From positions 20,484 through 84,483 of the forward strand of contig CAILUI010000071.1 of NCBI GenBank assembly GCA_903837355.1: a DNA stretch of 64,000 nt, read 5' to 3'. The notes below the pieces were generated by a model. That model ran no database searches, was not told the DNA's origin, and was given only the letters and a program-made list of their open reading frames with translations. Each line of letters begins with the position of its first letter. Position 1 is the first letter of the stretch. Both the position numbers and the translations under genes were made by a program. This document shows positions 1 to 8,179 of the stretch, piece after piece. This stretch comes from an uncultured Victivallales bacterium. Its GTDB lineage: Bacteria; Verrucomicrobiota; Lentisphaeria; Oligosphaerales; JAFGRS01.

Positions 1-2
1 CC

Positions 3-914
3 CTCATCGGCCCCGTCGCGCTGTTCCGCTCGGCAGACGGCCTGACGACGGGTTTGGCGCTGCCCCAGTCCGGCTCGCTCTACCCGCTCATCCGGCCGCT
101 GGGTGGCCTGTTCGACGCCGGCATCGCCGGCATCGTCGAGAAAGGCGAGGGACTGCTGCCGCTCGACCCCTCGCGCGGTGGTGCTCTCAAAGCCCTGATC
201 CAGAAGACGAGCCTGATCGACATCTTCCGCAAGGGCGGCCCGATCATGTGGCCGCTATTGATCGCTTCCATCCTGGCCCTCTCTGCGGTGATCGAGCGCG
301 TCATCTTCATGCTCCGCGAACGCCACCGGCGCCGTCCGCAAGACCTCGAGGACCTGCTGGCGGCGGTCGCCCGCGGTGACTGCCAGGAGGCCGTGGACAT
401 CGGCAGCCGCTCGCGGTTCTTCGTCGTGCGCGCGCTGACCTCAGCCCTGAAGCAACGCGAGAAGTCCCTCGCCAACGCCCTGCTCCTGGCCCAGGCCAGC
501 GAGTTGCAGCGCTTCCGACGCGGCATCTCCATCCTGGACACCGTCATCACCCTGGCCCCGCTCCTCGGACTTCTCGGCACCGTCACCGGCATGATGGGCT
601 CCTTCTCGCTGATCGGCGGCGAACTCAGCTCTCCCGGCGCCATCACGGGCGGCATCGCCGAGGCCCTCATTGCCACCGCCTTCGGCCTGGGCATCGCGAT
701 CACGTCGCTGATCCCGTTCAACATTCTCAACACTATGCACGAGAATGCCCGGCATGAACTCGAGGCGGCGGCGACCCAGGTGGAACTGCTGCTGCGGCCG
801 CCGCTCAGCACCATCGCCGCGGTCGCCCATGTCCAGCACCCCGCTGAAGCCCTGCCGAACCTGGGTCATGGCCTCGGCCAACCTGCCGCCGCCAGCGGCG
901 CGGCGCAACCCTGA
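3..914 (+). CDS. exbB: TtpC-type ExbB/TolQ proton channel subunit, 5' end outside window
   Basis: This is an inner-membrane proton-channel subunit that, with ExbD, powers TonB-dependent outer-membrane transport. The frame is open back to the window edge, so the gene starts upstream; an internal TTG at 54 is not a convincing start. The visible part has a periplasmic stretch ending in LPLDPSRGGALKAL, typical of the long TtpC-like ExbB proteins, and then three membrane segments: GGPIMWPLLIASILALSAVI, LDTVITLAPLLGLLGTVTGM and ALIATAFGLGIAITSLIPF. The conserved MotA/TolQ/ExbB core lies in the last two. It is followed after 12 bases, with a GAGGAGAGG ribosome site, by exbD, then tonB and a TPR gene, an order known from TonB2-type systems. 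Family assignment is firm; the cargo receptor is not in view. Confidence 0.9.
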   Translation, partial: LIGPVALFRSADGLTTGLALPQSGSLYPLIRPLGGLFDAGIAGIVEKGEGLLPLDPSRGGALKALIQKTSLIDIFRKGGPIMWPLLIASILALSAVIERVIFMLRERHRRRPQDLEDLLAAVARGDCQEAVDIGSRSRFFVVRALTSALKQREKSLANALLLAQASELQRFRRGISILDTVITLAPLLGLLGTVTGMMGSFSLIGGELSSPGAITGGIAEALIATAFGLGIAITSLIPFNILNTMHENARHELEAAATQVELLLRPPLSTIAAVAHVQHPAEALPNLGHGLGQPAAASGAAQP

Positions 915-926
915 GGAGAGGCGACT

Positions 927-1349
927 ATGCACGGCGGATCGTCAGGCGGCGCGGGCAAACGAGCCCGGATCGAGATCATTCCACTTATTGATATTATCTT
1001 TTTTCTACTCGCTACCTTCATCATGGTCTCACTGTCCATGACCAAGAATCAGGGGGTACAAGTCGCCTTGCCCACGGCTGCCAGTGCCACCTCGCTCGGC
1101 GACCAGCAGCAGATGGAGAAGGCGCTGACCCTCACGGTCAACGAGAAGGGCGATGTCTTCTGCAACAAAGAGAAGATCACCCTGGCGCAGTTGCCAATGC
1201 GGTTACAGACCTTCAAGGCCGGGGCCAAGGACGCCAAGGTCGTCCTGAACAGCGACGGCGCGGCCGACTTCAAGTATGTCGTCGCGGTCATGGACGAAGT
1301 TCGGAAGCAGGGCATCGTCAAAATCGGTATCAACACGGACAAAAAATGA
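927..1349 (+). CDS. exbD: ExbD/TolR biopolymer transport protein
   Basis: This 140-residue protein is the single-span partner of ExbB. A short basic N-terminus (GKRARIE) precedes one membrane helix, IIPLIDIIFFLLATFIMVSL, with the conserved membrane-embedded Asp that carries protons (the D of PLIDIIFF). The remaining ~95 residues form the periplasmic ExbD domain (VNEKGDVFCNKEKITL; KVVLNSDGAADFKYVVAVMD). Length is normal for the family. A GAGGAGAGG Shine-Dalgarno lies 5 bases before the ATG. The stop overlaps the start of tonB (ATGA), so the two are probably translationally coupled. Confidence 0.93.
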   Translation: MHGGSSGGAGKRARIEIIPLIDIIFFLLATFIMVSLSMTKNQGVQVALPTAASATSLGDQQQMEKALTLTVNEKGDVFCNKEKITLAQLPMRLQTFKAGAKDAKVVLNSDGAADFKYVVAVMDEVRKQGIVKIGINTDKK

Positions 1350-2065
1350 GAACAACCATCCTCTGCCTGCTCGTCGCGGCCGGCTTCCACGCCGGTCTGA
1401 TCCTCTTCGGTAAGCTGCTCTTCGTTGGGGTGCGCCACGCCGCCAAAGCCCCGGTCCAGGTCGAACTGGAGAGCGAGGCCGCGGCGGTTGCCAAACCCGA
1501 TCCTGACCCTGCCAAGCAGACCGAAAAGAAGGCCGCCGACGCCGAAAAACAAGATGCTGTGGCTGACCGCGAAGAGCCGCCGCCAAATGCCGCCGAGGTC
1601 ATCCGTGACCTCGAGCCCGATGTCGCGAAGCTCGAGGCGGCCAGCCTGAGCGCTATCGAAGACGCCTTGCGCGGTAACGCGGTCGGCGGCGGCGGCGAGT
1701 TCGCCGAGGCGTTGACCTTCGCCTCCGGCGGGCGTATCGGGGGGACCGCCATGGCCACTGACGGACATCAGGAGCAGGCGTTCAGCATGGCCGAGATCGA
1801 CGAGAAGCCGCGGGCCATCTTCCAGTCACCGCCGGCGTACCCGGCCGAGATGCGGGTCCGCCGGGTCGAAGGCTTCGTGCAGGTGGCGTTCATTGTCGAC
1901 GCCACCGGCCGGGTGACGGATGCCCGTACCGAGAAATGCTCAGACCCAGCCTTCGAGAAGCCGGCGCTCGACGCCGTCCACCGGTGGCGTTTCGAGCCTG
2001 CCGTCAAGGGCGGCCAGCGCGTTCAGTGCCGGATGCGGGTGCCCATCCGTTTCCAGCCTGCGTGA
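1346..2065 (+). CDS. tonB: TonB family energy transducer
   Basis: This 239-residue protein has one N-terminal membrane anchor (TTILCLLVAAGFHAGLILFG), a charged Pro/Lys/Glu-rich linker (about residues 45-90) with KPDPDPAKQTEKK, and a C-terminal TonB domain (residues ~150-239) containing YPAEMRVRRVEGFVQVAFIV, GRVTDARTEKCSDPAFEK and ALDAVHRWRFEPAV. It should link the ExbB/ExbD motor to outer-membrane receptors across the periplasm. The linker is short and its middle is Gly/Ala rich. The start overlaps the exbD stop by four bases. TonB rather than TolA follows from the YP..(a)..eGxv-type C-terminal domain. Confidence 0.92.
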   Translation: MRTTILCLLVAAGFHAGLILFGKLLFVGVRHAAKAPVQVELESEAAAVAKPDPDPAKQTEKKAADAEKQDAVADREEPPPNAAEVIRDLEPDVAKLEAASLSAIEDALRGNAVGGGGEFAEALTFASGGRIGGTAMATDGHQEQAFSMAEIDEKPRAIFQSPPAYPAEMRVRRVEGFVQVAFIVDATGRVTDARTEKCSDPAFEKPALDAVHRWRFEPAVKGGQRVQCRMRVPIRFQPA

Positions 2066-2111
2066 TCGCCGTCGCGCTCGGGCGCCAGTGTAGTATCAGG
2101 AGTGTTCGACG

Positions 2112-4334
2112 ATGTCTGTGCTCAGTAAGCTGACCATGCTTGGGATTGGGATGTGCTTTGGCGTTGGCCAGGGCGCCGGTGCCGTCGACGCCCTGCGCCC
2201 GCCCTCGCCGACTCCGGCGCCGGTTGCGGAGACGGTGGCCCGTCCTGCCGCGACCGCCGTGGAGACGGAGTTCCTCAACACCCTGGACCGCATCTGGGCC
2301 CTGGCGCGTGCCGGCCAGCGCGACCCGGCGCTGGCGCTCCTCGCCCAGACCCGGAGACAGGCGACGACACCGGCGCAGATCGCCCGGCTCGACGCGCTGC
2401 AGATACTCCTGACGAGCGTCGACGAGGTGACGCCGACGCCCCTCGATCTCGACAGCGCCGTGGATCGGGCCTGGGCCCTGGCCCGCGCCGGAAAACTCGA
2501 CGAGGCGTTGGCCGTCATCGCCGCCGCGCGCGGCCAGGGGGGCACCGCCGAGCAGGACACGAAGCTGAACGCGGTGGAAACCGTGCTCACGACCATGAAG
2601 GAGGCCGCGGCCGGCGCCGTGCCGGAACCGGCGGCCCAGCCCGCCGTAGCCGCGACGGCGGAGGCAGGCGGTAACCCCGCGGTCACCGACCACCATGACC
2701 TCTGGAGCGATCCCCATTTCCGCGAACAGTTCGTCGGTACCTACGCCATGACCGCCGCCGTGGAGCCGAAGACCACGGACGATGAGCGGCGCGTGCTGAG
2801 CACGGTTCTGGACCTGATGTCAAAGGACAGCGCGGCGGCGGCTCTCACTCTGATCGAGAAGCTGTACCAGGACGAACCGCCAGCCCTGGAAGAGCTTGGT
2901 ATCACCACCATCGCCCTGGAGAAGTGGGAAGCGGACGAAGCCGCGGCCCGGGAAGCGGCTGCCGCCGCCAGCCTGGCTCAGGCTGCCGCCAAGGGCAGCC
3001 CGTCCGGCAAGGACGCCGCGAGTGGGCACCAGGATGGGCCAGCCAAGGAAACCGCCCCCAAGCCAAGCCTCTATACCGCGCTGCGCGGGCTGGCAGGCAG
3101 CCCGGCGACTGCCGAGCCCGGCCTGGGCAAGGAGTCCGGCGCCCCGGCCAGCCCCGGCGCTGCACCGTTGCCCGCCGACGGTGCGGCCGCGGTCTCCGCC
3201 CCACCACCGGCCCCGCGCACGATCCTGCGCAACCCCAGTGCCGCCTTCGCTCTGATCGCCGGGAATATCTGCTTCCAGAAGGGGGAGAACGAGGCTGCCG
3301 AAAAGTGGTACCAGGGTGCAGTCCAGAGCTTCCCGAGCTTCCTGAGAGCGTACAAGAACCTCGGTCTGCTGCAGGTCCGTATGGGGAATACCGGCCCCGC
3401 CATCGAGGCGCTCACCCGCGCCCTCGAACTGGGTGCCAACGACGGCCTGCTGTACGGCCTGCTCGGCTACGCCTACGCGGCGACCGGTGACCACCTGGCG
3501 GCCGAAGTCGGCTACCGCACGGCCATTCTGCGCCAACCCGGCAATGCCGATTGGAAACTCGGCCTTACCCGCGCTCTCCTCGGCCAGGGCAGGTTCGCGG
3601 AAGCGGTCACCTTGTGCGGGAAGCTGATTGCGGAGAAGCCGCGCGAGGCCGCGCTCTGGCGCCTGCAAGCCAAAGCGTACCAGGCGCTGCAGCAACCTCT
3701 GCAGGCCGCCGAGAACTATGAGTACCTGCGTCTGCTGGGCACTGTCGGTATCGAGGACCTCACGACTTTGGGCGATATCTACGTCAAAGCCGACCTGCCC
3801 GATAACGCTGCCGATGCCTACCTCGCCGCCCTCGCTGCCAAGGCCGACCAAGCGCCCGAAGACTACATCCAGAAAGCCAAGCTCATGGCCAACGGCACGG
3901 CCCCCGCCGCCGCCAAGAAGCTCCTCGTGGCCATCGAAGAGAAAGCGGCTGGGCGGCTGACCGATCCGCAGCGTAAGGAGCTGCTGCGAGTGCGAGCCTG
4001 GATCGCCTCCCGCGAAGGTGTCGACCAGGAACAGGCCGCCCTGCTCGAAGAAATCGTGCGCCTGGACCCGCTGGATGGAGACGCCCTCATCGCCCTGGGC
4101 CAGTATCAAGCGCGCACCGGTAACCCCGAGAAGGCCGTGTTCTACTACGAGCGTGCCGCTGGCATCGAGCGGGTCGAGGCCAAGGCCAAGCTCCGCTACG
4201 CGCAGTTGCTCGTCCAACAGTCGAAGTACGAAGAGGCCCTGCCGCTGCTCAAACGCGCTCTGCAGGTCGAACCGCGCGACGACGTCGCCGCCTACCTCAA
4301 GCAGGTGGAGTCAGCGGCACGTTCGCGGCGCTAA
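2112..4334 (+). CDS. Secreted tetratricopeptide-repeat protein of the TonB operon
   Basis: This 740-residue protein has a weak N-terminal signal sequence (LSKLTMLGIGMCFGVGQGAG) and is probably periplasmic. Two similar N-terminal units occur near residues 55-80 and 115-145 (LDRIWALARAGQRDPALALL; VDRAWALARAGKLDEALAVI). A low-complexity Ala/Pro-rich linker (~270-370) is followed by a run of TPR helices (~380-735), for example GLLQVRMGNTGPAIEALTRA and ALGQYQARTGNPEKAVFYYE. A TPR protein commonly closes ttpC-exbB-exbD-tonB clusters, where it assists TonB function; the exact role here is inferred. An AGGAG site precedes the ATG by 9 bases. It lies 46 bases after tonB, so it is likely the last gene of the operon. 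Confidence 0.85.
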   Translation: MSVLSKLTMLGIGMCFGVGQGAGAVDALRPPSPTPAPVAETVARPAATAVETEFLNTLDRIWALARAGQRDPALALLAQTRRQATTPAQIARLDALQILLTSVDEVTPTPLDLDSAVDRAWALARAGKLDEALAVIAAARGQGGTAEQDTKLNAVETVLTTMKEAAAGAVPEPAAQPAVAATAEAGGNPAVTDHHDLWSDPHFREQFVGTYAMTAAVEPKTTDDERRVLSTVLDLMSKDSAAAALTLIEKLYQDEPPALEELGITTIALEKWEADEAAAREAAAAASLAQAAAKGSPSGKDAASGHQDGPAKETAPKPSLYTALRGLAGSPATAEPGLGKESGAPASPGAAPLPADGAAAVSAPPPAPRTILRNPSAAFALIAGNICFQKGENEAAEKWYQGAVQSFPSFLRAYKNLGLLQVRMGNTGPAIEALTRALELGANDGLLYGLLGYAYAATGDHLAAEVGYRTAILRQPGNADWKLGLTRALLGQGRFAEAVTLCGKLIAEKPREAALWRLQAKAYQALQQPLQAAENYEYLRLLGTVGIEDLTTLGDIYVKADLPDNAADAYLAALAAKADQAPEDYIQKAKLMANGTAPAAAKKLLVAIEEKAAGRLTDPQRKELLRVRAWIASREGVDQEQAALLEEIVRLDPLDGDALIALGQYQARTGNPEKAVFYYERAAGIERVEAKAKLRYAQLLVQQSKYEEALPLLKRALQVEPRDDVAAYLKQVESAARSRR

Positions 4335-4483
4335 GCTCAAGACCGGGCGGCCCCGGACTGCGCTGGCAGACCGGCCGCCGACAGGGCTCGGGAGTAGTGT
4401 ATGGCATAGGTATACTCACCGGCGGCGGACGGGTTGCCAGTGCCGGAAGAGACGTTCGACACCGTCCTCGAGAGGAGGTCGGG

Positions 4484-4643
4484 ATGAAGATCAGCGGTTT
4501 GGTGCAGGCGCCGTTCAATACCACCATGATGGGGGTCATGCGCGGTGCCCTCAACTACTACGGTCTGCCTCCTGAACGCGGCGGCGCCGCGCGAGGATGC
4601 CTGCATCCGGAGCCTTGAGGAGCAACTGGCCGGGATGGGATGA
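4484..4643 (+). pseudogene. Remnant of a gene with its middle deleted (N- and C-terminal ends only)
   Basis: A strong ribosome site (GAGGAGG, 4472-4478) precedes an ATG that opens MKISGLVQAPFNTTMMGVMR and then NYYGLPPE, after which the frame runs into unrelated sequence and stops. In another frame just downstream the sequence reads REDACIRSLEEQLAGMG and stops at 4641-4643, which looks like the natural C-terminus of a protein. The simplest reading is a gene reduced to its first ~32 and last ~17 codons by an internal deletion near 4575-4585. From memory the N-terminus resembles uncharacterised cysteine-peptidase-fold (C39/BtrH-like) proteins, but this is weak. A short real peptide of about 45 residues remains possible. 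Confidence 0.4.
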
Positions 4644-4682
4644 GCAGAGTCCCTGCGCATCTTGGGCCGCGGGCGAGTCCGG

Positions 4683-4778
4683 GGCCACGGCCACAACGGT
4701 ATGCGCGGTCTGCCAGGTCCGCCCGCGTCGGCTCAGGATCCCGAGCTCCCGCATCCGGCAGCCCACGCCGCGCTCCGC
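4683..4778 (-). pseudogene. Displaced 3' tail of an OmpR/PhoB-type response regulator
   Basis: On the minus strand this segment reads ERGVGCRMREL followed by GILSRRGRTWQTAHTVVAVA. It parallels the end of the intact regulator nearby, which reads VRGVGYRMREL, stop, then ATSRRRQAWLLGRTVVAAVL in the same frame. The nucleotide similarity runs through the stop codon position and about 60 bases beyond, so it is a diverged copy of a gene end plus its downstream sequence and not a chance motif. The similarity begins at the base next to the stop codon of the DMP19 gene. No start, receiver domain or other part of a regulator is present. Confidence 0.5.
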
Positions 4779-5192
4779 CTAGGCGACCGGCCCGCTGACG
4801 AGAAAGGCTTCGAGCAACTCGTCGAGGTCGTCAGGGCACTCGTAGAACAGGGCTTCTAGGACGTCGATCTCGGGCCCTTTGGCCGCGCTGAAACCACGGA
4901 CGGACTCGCGTCTGGCATCGCGCCCCTGCGGCGGGCCTGCGGGACCGAACAGGCCGTTGGCGCGGGCGGCGATCCTGGCCATCTGGTCCGCGCCGATGGC
5001 CGTCAGGGCGCGCGGGGCGTAGAAAGCCAGATCCCCGGCAGGGCCGGAGAAGTACGCGGCAAACCCGCCGTTTGCCACTTTGGCATCGAAGAGCCAGACT
5101 GTGGCCAGGACCCTCTCCGTGTCGCTGAGTCCTTCGAAGCCCACCTTTGCCAGGCGGTCAAGGGCACGTTGTGCGGCAAGATCGGCATTCAT
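4779..5192 (-). CDS. DMP19 (DUF4375) family protein
   Basis: This 137-residue soluble protein carries the DUF4375/DMP19 signature: LFDAKVANGGFAAYFSGPAGDL followed by APRALTAIGADQMARI, corresponding to the family's W..e.eV.NGGF.q.f and aL..IGA elements. The acidic C-terminus (YECPDDLDELLEAFL) is also typical. The family name comes from a DNA-mimic protein of Neisseria, but most members have no known role, so none is assigned. Upstream in the same direction lies a fragment of a lamin-tail protein ending 22 bases away, and the stop codon abuts the displaced response-regulator tail. Confidence 0.75.
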   Translation of the reverse strand: MNADLAAQRALDRLAKVGFEGLSDTERVLATVWLFDAKVANGGFAAYFSGPAGDLAFYAPRALTAIGADQMARIAARANGLFGPAGPPQGRDARRESVRGFSAAKGPEIDVLEALFYECPDDLDELLEAFLVSGPVA

Positions 5193-5213
5193 GGGTTCAC
5201 TCCGCTGGCCGGA

Positions 5214-5471
5214 TCACGGATAGGGGTTGAGCGGGTCGAGTTCCGGCGTCACTGCCGGGTACTTGCCTTCCACAGACACCACCGATTCGCCGGGGGCGAT
5301 GCTGGTTACGCCCACCATCGGCACCGCCACGTTGAGGTCGAAGGTGTTGTCGTCCATCTTGTAGCTGGTAAGGGTTACCGGTGCGGCGCCGGTGTTGGTC
5401 ATTTCGAACCCGTCGGACGTGTCGCCATTCGACAGCGCTTCAGTGATGGGCAGGCCATCCAGGGCGCTGCG
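5214..5471 (-). pseudogene. Fragment of a lamin-tail-domain protein
   Basis: The minus-strand frame is open from a stop at 5472-5474 and reads GLPITEALSNGDTSDGFEMT, then NTGAAPVTLTSYKMDDNT and GVTSIAPGESVVSVEG. This matches the beta-rich lamin-tail (LTD) fold found in secreted or surface proteins, where the core is ..D.fEitNtG...v.l.gwkm.D. There is no start codon before the domain and no signal peptide; an internal ATG at 5402 would cut the domain's first strands off. The piece is therefore most likely a remnant of a longer secreted protein. It sits 21 bases before the DMP19 gene. Confidence 0.5.
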
Positions 5472-5709
5472 TTAATGTAACGTAGGGCTTGGCTGCAGCC
5501 AGGTTAGGACCGTTCCGATTCGGTTAGGTGTGTGTTTGCCGTGCCAGCGCGTCGGGCGGGCCGCACCAGAGGCGGGAGAGGGCCCAATGCCAAGAGAGAC
5601 CTCCCCCGCGCAGCCAGGTCAGGGTCGTGAAGAGTCGACGAACGGTCGCGAGCACCGCCGCCACAACGGTGCGCCCGAGCAGCCAAGCCTGCCGGCGCCG
5701 GCTCGTGGC
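5472..5709 (-). other. Non-coding stretch with a hydrophobic relic after the response regulator
   Basis: Directly after the regulator's stop, in the same frame, the minus strand encodes SRRRQAWLLGRTVVAAVLAT followed by VRRLFTTLTWLRGG and stops about 60 codons on. A membrane-like stretch directly after a PhoB-type gene is where a sensor-kinase N-terminus would be expected, so this may be the stub of a lost PhoR-like partner. There is no ATG or convincing ribosome site, so no gene is called. Confidence 0.3.
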
Positions 5710-6408
5710 CTAGAGCTCTCGCATCCGGTAGCCCACGCCACGGACCGTCTCGAGGTACTCGCCGTGCTGCTCGAGTTTGCGGCGCAGCCCGACGATCTGG
5801 ACATCGACGGCCCGCTCGGTCACCGAGTAGCTGTCGCCCCGCACCGCATCGATGAGTTGCGTGCGCGTGAAGACCCACCCTGGCCGCCGCGCCATGAAGT
5901 GCAGGAGCCGGAACTCGGTCGCGGTCAGTTCGATGGGTCGGTCGCCCAGCCGAACCTGGTGCCGCGTCGGGTCCACCGCGATGTCCCGGTACTGCACCAC
6001 CGCGTTGTCGTCGTCCACCGGCTCGCGGGTGCGGCGCAGGCAGACTCTGACGCGGGCAATCAGGACGCGCGGACTGAAGGGTTTACAGATGTAATCGTGG
6101 GCGCCCATCTCGAGCCCGGTTACGATATCGGCCTCTTCGCCTTTGGCGGTAGTCATGATGATCGGGATGCCGGCGGTTTGCGGATCGCCCTTGAGGAGGC
6201 GGCAGACATCGAGGCCGTCCATCCCGGGCAGCATCAGATCAAGGAGGATCAGGTCGGGGGGGCTTTGGCGGGCGAGCCGCACGGCGTCCTCACCGGTGAG
6301 TGCCGCCGTGACCTGATAGCCGTTCTTGGTCAGGTTATAACGCAACAGCTCGACGATGTCGCGTTCGTCCTCGACGACGAGGATGCGTTTGCCGCTTACG
6401 GCGTCCAT
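5710..6408 (-). CDS. PhoB/OmpR-family response regulator
   Basis: This 232-residue two-domain regulator has a receiver domain (residues 1-~120) with acidic residues in VVEDERD, phosphoacceptor Asp57 in LILLDLMLPGMDG and the conserved Lys in YICKPFSP. A winged-helix DNA-binding domain (~135-232) follows, with ELTATEFRLLHFMARRPGWV, SVTERAVDVQIVGLRRKLE and the terminal VRGVGYRMREL. The ATG at 6408 is chosen because AAGGAGAG lies just before it and the receiver begins at once; an in-frame extension to 6576 adds only low-quality sequence. No histidine kinase follows, although a hydrophobic relic does, so it may be an orphan. It is divergent from def across ~190 bases. The regulon cannot be inferred. 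Confidence 0.9.
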   Translation of the reverse strand: MDAVSGKRILVVEDERDIVELLRYNLTKNGYQVTAALTGEDAVRLARQSPPDLILLDLMLPGMDGLDVCRLLKGDPQTAGIPIIMTTAKGEEADIVTGLEMGAHDYICKPFSPRVLIARVRVCLRRTREPVDDDNAVVQYRDIAVDPTRHQVRLGDRPIELTATEFRLLHFMARRPGWVFTRTQLIDAVRGDSYSVTERAVDVQIVGLRRKLEQHGEYLETVRGVGYRMREL

Positions 6409-6596
6409 AGGGCACTCTCCTTGGGGCTGCCATACCATAGCGCCTATCGGGACCGCCGATTGCTCCTCCGTCGTTGCCGCAGGTTGCCAAGCGCGCCGGA
6501 CGGGCGATATTTGCCAATTGCGTTGTGGGTTGCGGGCGGCGTTGCCGCGCACGGCAGCGAGCCGCGCGGCGCACACTCAAAGGGTGGTCTGCCGGT

Positions 6597-7244
6597 ATGA
6601 GCCTGTTGGATCTTCTGCGGGGTCGTGGGGCGCGGCGGATGCGGGTGCTGACCTGTGGCCATCCCGCTCTCCGTCGGCGTTCGGAGGCGGTGAGTGCGGT
6701 GACGCCTGAACTGCGCGAACTGGCCGGGCGCATGGTGGTGACCGTGTTCGAGAATGAGACCGCCGGTGTCGGCCTGGCGGCGCCGCAGGTCGGCGTCAAC
6801 ACGCGCCTGATCGTGCTGGCCACGCATGACCCGGAGGAGCCGCCTGGGCTGACGGCGTCGGCGGGGGAACTGCTGCTCGGCCCGCGCATGCCCTTGGCCC
6901 TGATCAACCCCGAGGTGATCTGGTTTTCGCCCGAGACCGAGAGCCGCGACGAGGGCTGCCTTAGCCTGCCCGAGGTCAACGGCCCGGTGGAGCGGCCCGC
7001 CCGCGTGGTGCTGCGGGCCTCGACCCTCGACGGCGAAGTGATCCAGGTGGAGTGTGCGGGCCTGCTGGGACGCTGTATCCAGCACGAGATCGATCATCTT
7101 GATGGTATTTTGTTTGTAGATCGCCTGCGGGACGAGGATCGGGCCGTGGTGGCGCCCCAGTTGGCAGCGCTGGAGCGCCGGGCCCGTCGCCAACTGGGCC
7201 TGGCAGAAGCCGCCGCGAGCGCGGAGGGACCGCCCAGTGCCTGA
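6597..7244 (+). CDS. def: Peptide deformylase
   Basis: This enzyme removes the N-formyl group from nascent proteins in the cytoplasm, using a bound metal. All three motifs are present: GVGLAAPQ (residues 57-64), EGCLSLP (~118-124, supplying the Cys ligand) and QHEIDHLDG (~162-170, supplying two His ligands and the catalytic Glu). The ATG at 6597 gives 215 residues; an ATG at 6639 (MRVLTCGHPALRRRSE) begins closer to the usual family N-terminus and is a real alternative. There is a C-terminal extension of ~30 residues rich in Arg/Ala. The stop overlaps the GTG of the next gene, implying coupling. Confidence 0.93.
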   Translation: MSLLDLLRGRGARRMRVLTCGHPALRRRSEAVSAVTPELRELAGRMVVTVFENETAGVGLAAPQVGVNTRLIVLATHDPEEPPGLTASAGELLLGPRMPLALINPEVIWFSPETESRDEGCLSLPEVNGPVERPARVVLRASTLDGEVIQVECAGLLGRCIQHEIDHLDGILFVDRLRDEDRAVVAPQLAALERRARRQLGLAEAAASAEGPPSA

Positions 7245-8151
7245 CCAATGGCGCCAGCCGAACGTGCTCAAGGCCATGCTGGGCGGGCGTCGCCCGGTCG
7301 GGCTGGCGGAGGTCAGCTTCCGTGATCTGGCCGTGGGGGTGTTCCTTTTTCCCGGGCAGGTCCTGGTGGCCACCCGGGCCTTTGGTAACTGGCGGCGGCC
7401 GGTGCTGCTGTGGTTGGTGGTCGGGACTCTCTGCGGTCTGCTGACCGGGGCCGCCGCTTACCCGCGCCTCTACCACGACTCGGTGGAGTGGGCGGAGTGG
7501 TTTGGCACGGTCGTGGGCGAGTTCCGCGTTGAGCCTGCGGCGTTCGGCTGGAGTCGGCCTGAGCAGATGCCCTTCACGACCCGCTGCAAGCGCTGGCGCC
7601 TCGACTTCGCGGCCGACGCGGCGGCGTTTGCGCCGCAGGCTGCCGAGGGCCGTGAGCAGCACGGGGTGTGGATCACGCCGACGAAAGTCCGCCTGTGGTG
7701 GCTGGCGCCGGCCGGGCTGTTCTCCGGGTCGACCGCGGGGGTCGTGGTCAAGACGGCGGAGCTTACCGACTCGGTGCGGGCGCTGGCGGGCATGGCCGCT
7801 ACCCAGCGCTTCGCGGGCGCTCAGTTCGGCGAGTATGCCCGTCACGTCTTGCTGCTGGCGCTGCCGTTCTATCTGGTGGTCACCTGCCTGTCGGTGTTGG
7901 CGCCGGTAGTTCTGTACATCTGGTTGTTCACGCTGATGGCCCTGGTACTGCGTCGAGGCGAGGTCACCGGCGGCTTTGCCTCGGTGTTTGCGGTCAATGT
8001 GCTCTGTGCGGTACCGGCGATGTGCGTCGCCGGCGTGTATGCGGCGCTGGGGTTGCCGGCGCTGGATTTCCACACCGTGTTCATCCTGGCTTTTTTCCTG
8101 TATATTACGCTGGCGTTCTCGTCCATCCGGCGCATGCTGGCGGAGGGGTGA
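7237..8151 (+). CDS. DUF1189/Yip1-like integral membrane protein
   Basis: This 304-residue protein begins with FRDLAVGVFLFPGQVLVATR, then a membrane helix (PVLLWLVVGTLCGLLTGAAA), a long extracytoplasmic domain (~80-190) and three further helices (VLLLALPFYLVVTCLSVLAP, VLYIWLFTLMALVL, VLCAVPAMCVAGVYAALGL) plus a terminal one. One N-terminal span, a large loop and a C-terminal helix bundle are the layout of DUF1189/Yip1-type proteins, whose biochemical role is unknown. The GTG start overlaps def by 8 bases. It is followed after 28 bases by another small membrane protein. Assignment rests on topology more than on motifs. Confidence 0.6.
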   Translation: MPDQWRQPNVLKAMLGGRRPVGLAEVSFRDLAVGVFLFPGQVLVATRAFGNWRRPVLLWLVVGTLCGLLTGAAAYPRLYHDSVEWAEWFGTVVGEFRVEPAAFGWSRPEQMPFTTRCKRWRLDFAADAAAFAPQAAEGREQHGVWITPTKVRLWWLAPAGLFSGSTAGVVVKTAELTDSVRALAGMAATQRFAGAQFGEYARHVLLLALPFYLVVTCLSVLAPVVLYIWLFTLMALVLRRGEVTGGFASVFAVNVLCAVPAMCVAGVYAALGLPALDFHTVFILAFFLYITLAFSSIRRMLAEG

Positions 8152-8179
8152 CCCCGAGAGGTAGGAGCGGGCGAACAAT

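Noticed and set aside
5530..6600. A 356-codon plus-strand frame opposite the PhoB-type regulator
   Set aside because: The minus strand encodes an intact receiver and winged-helix protein; the plus frame has no motif.
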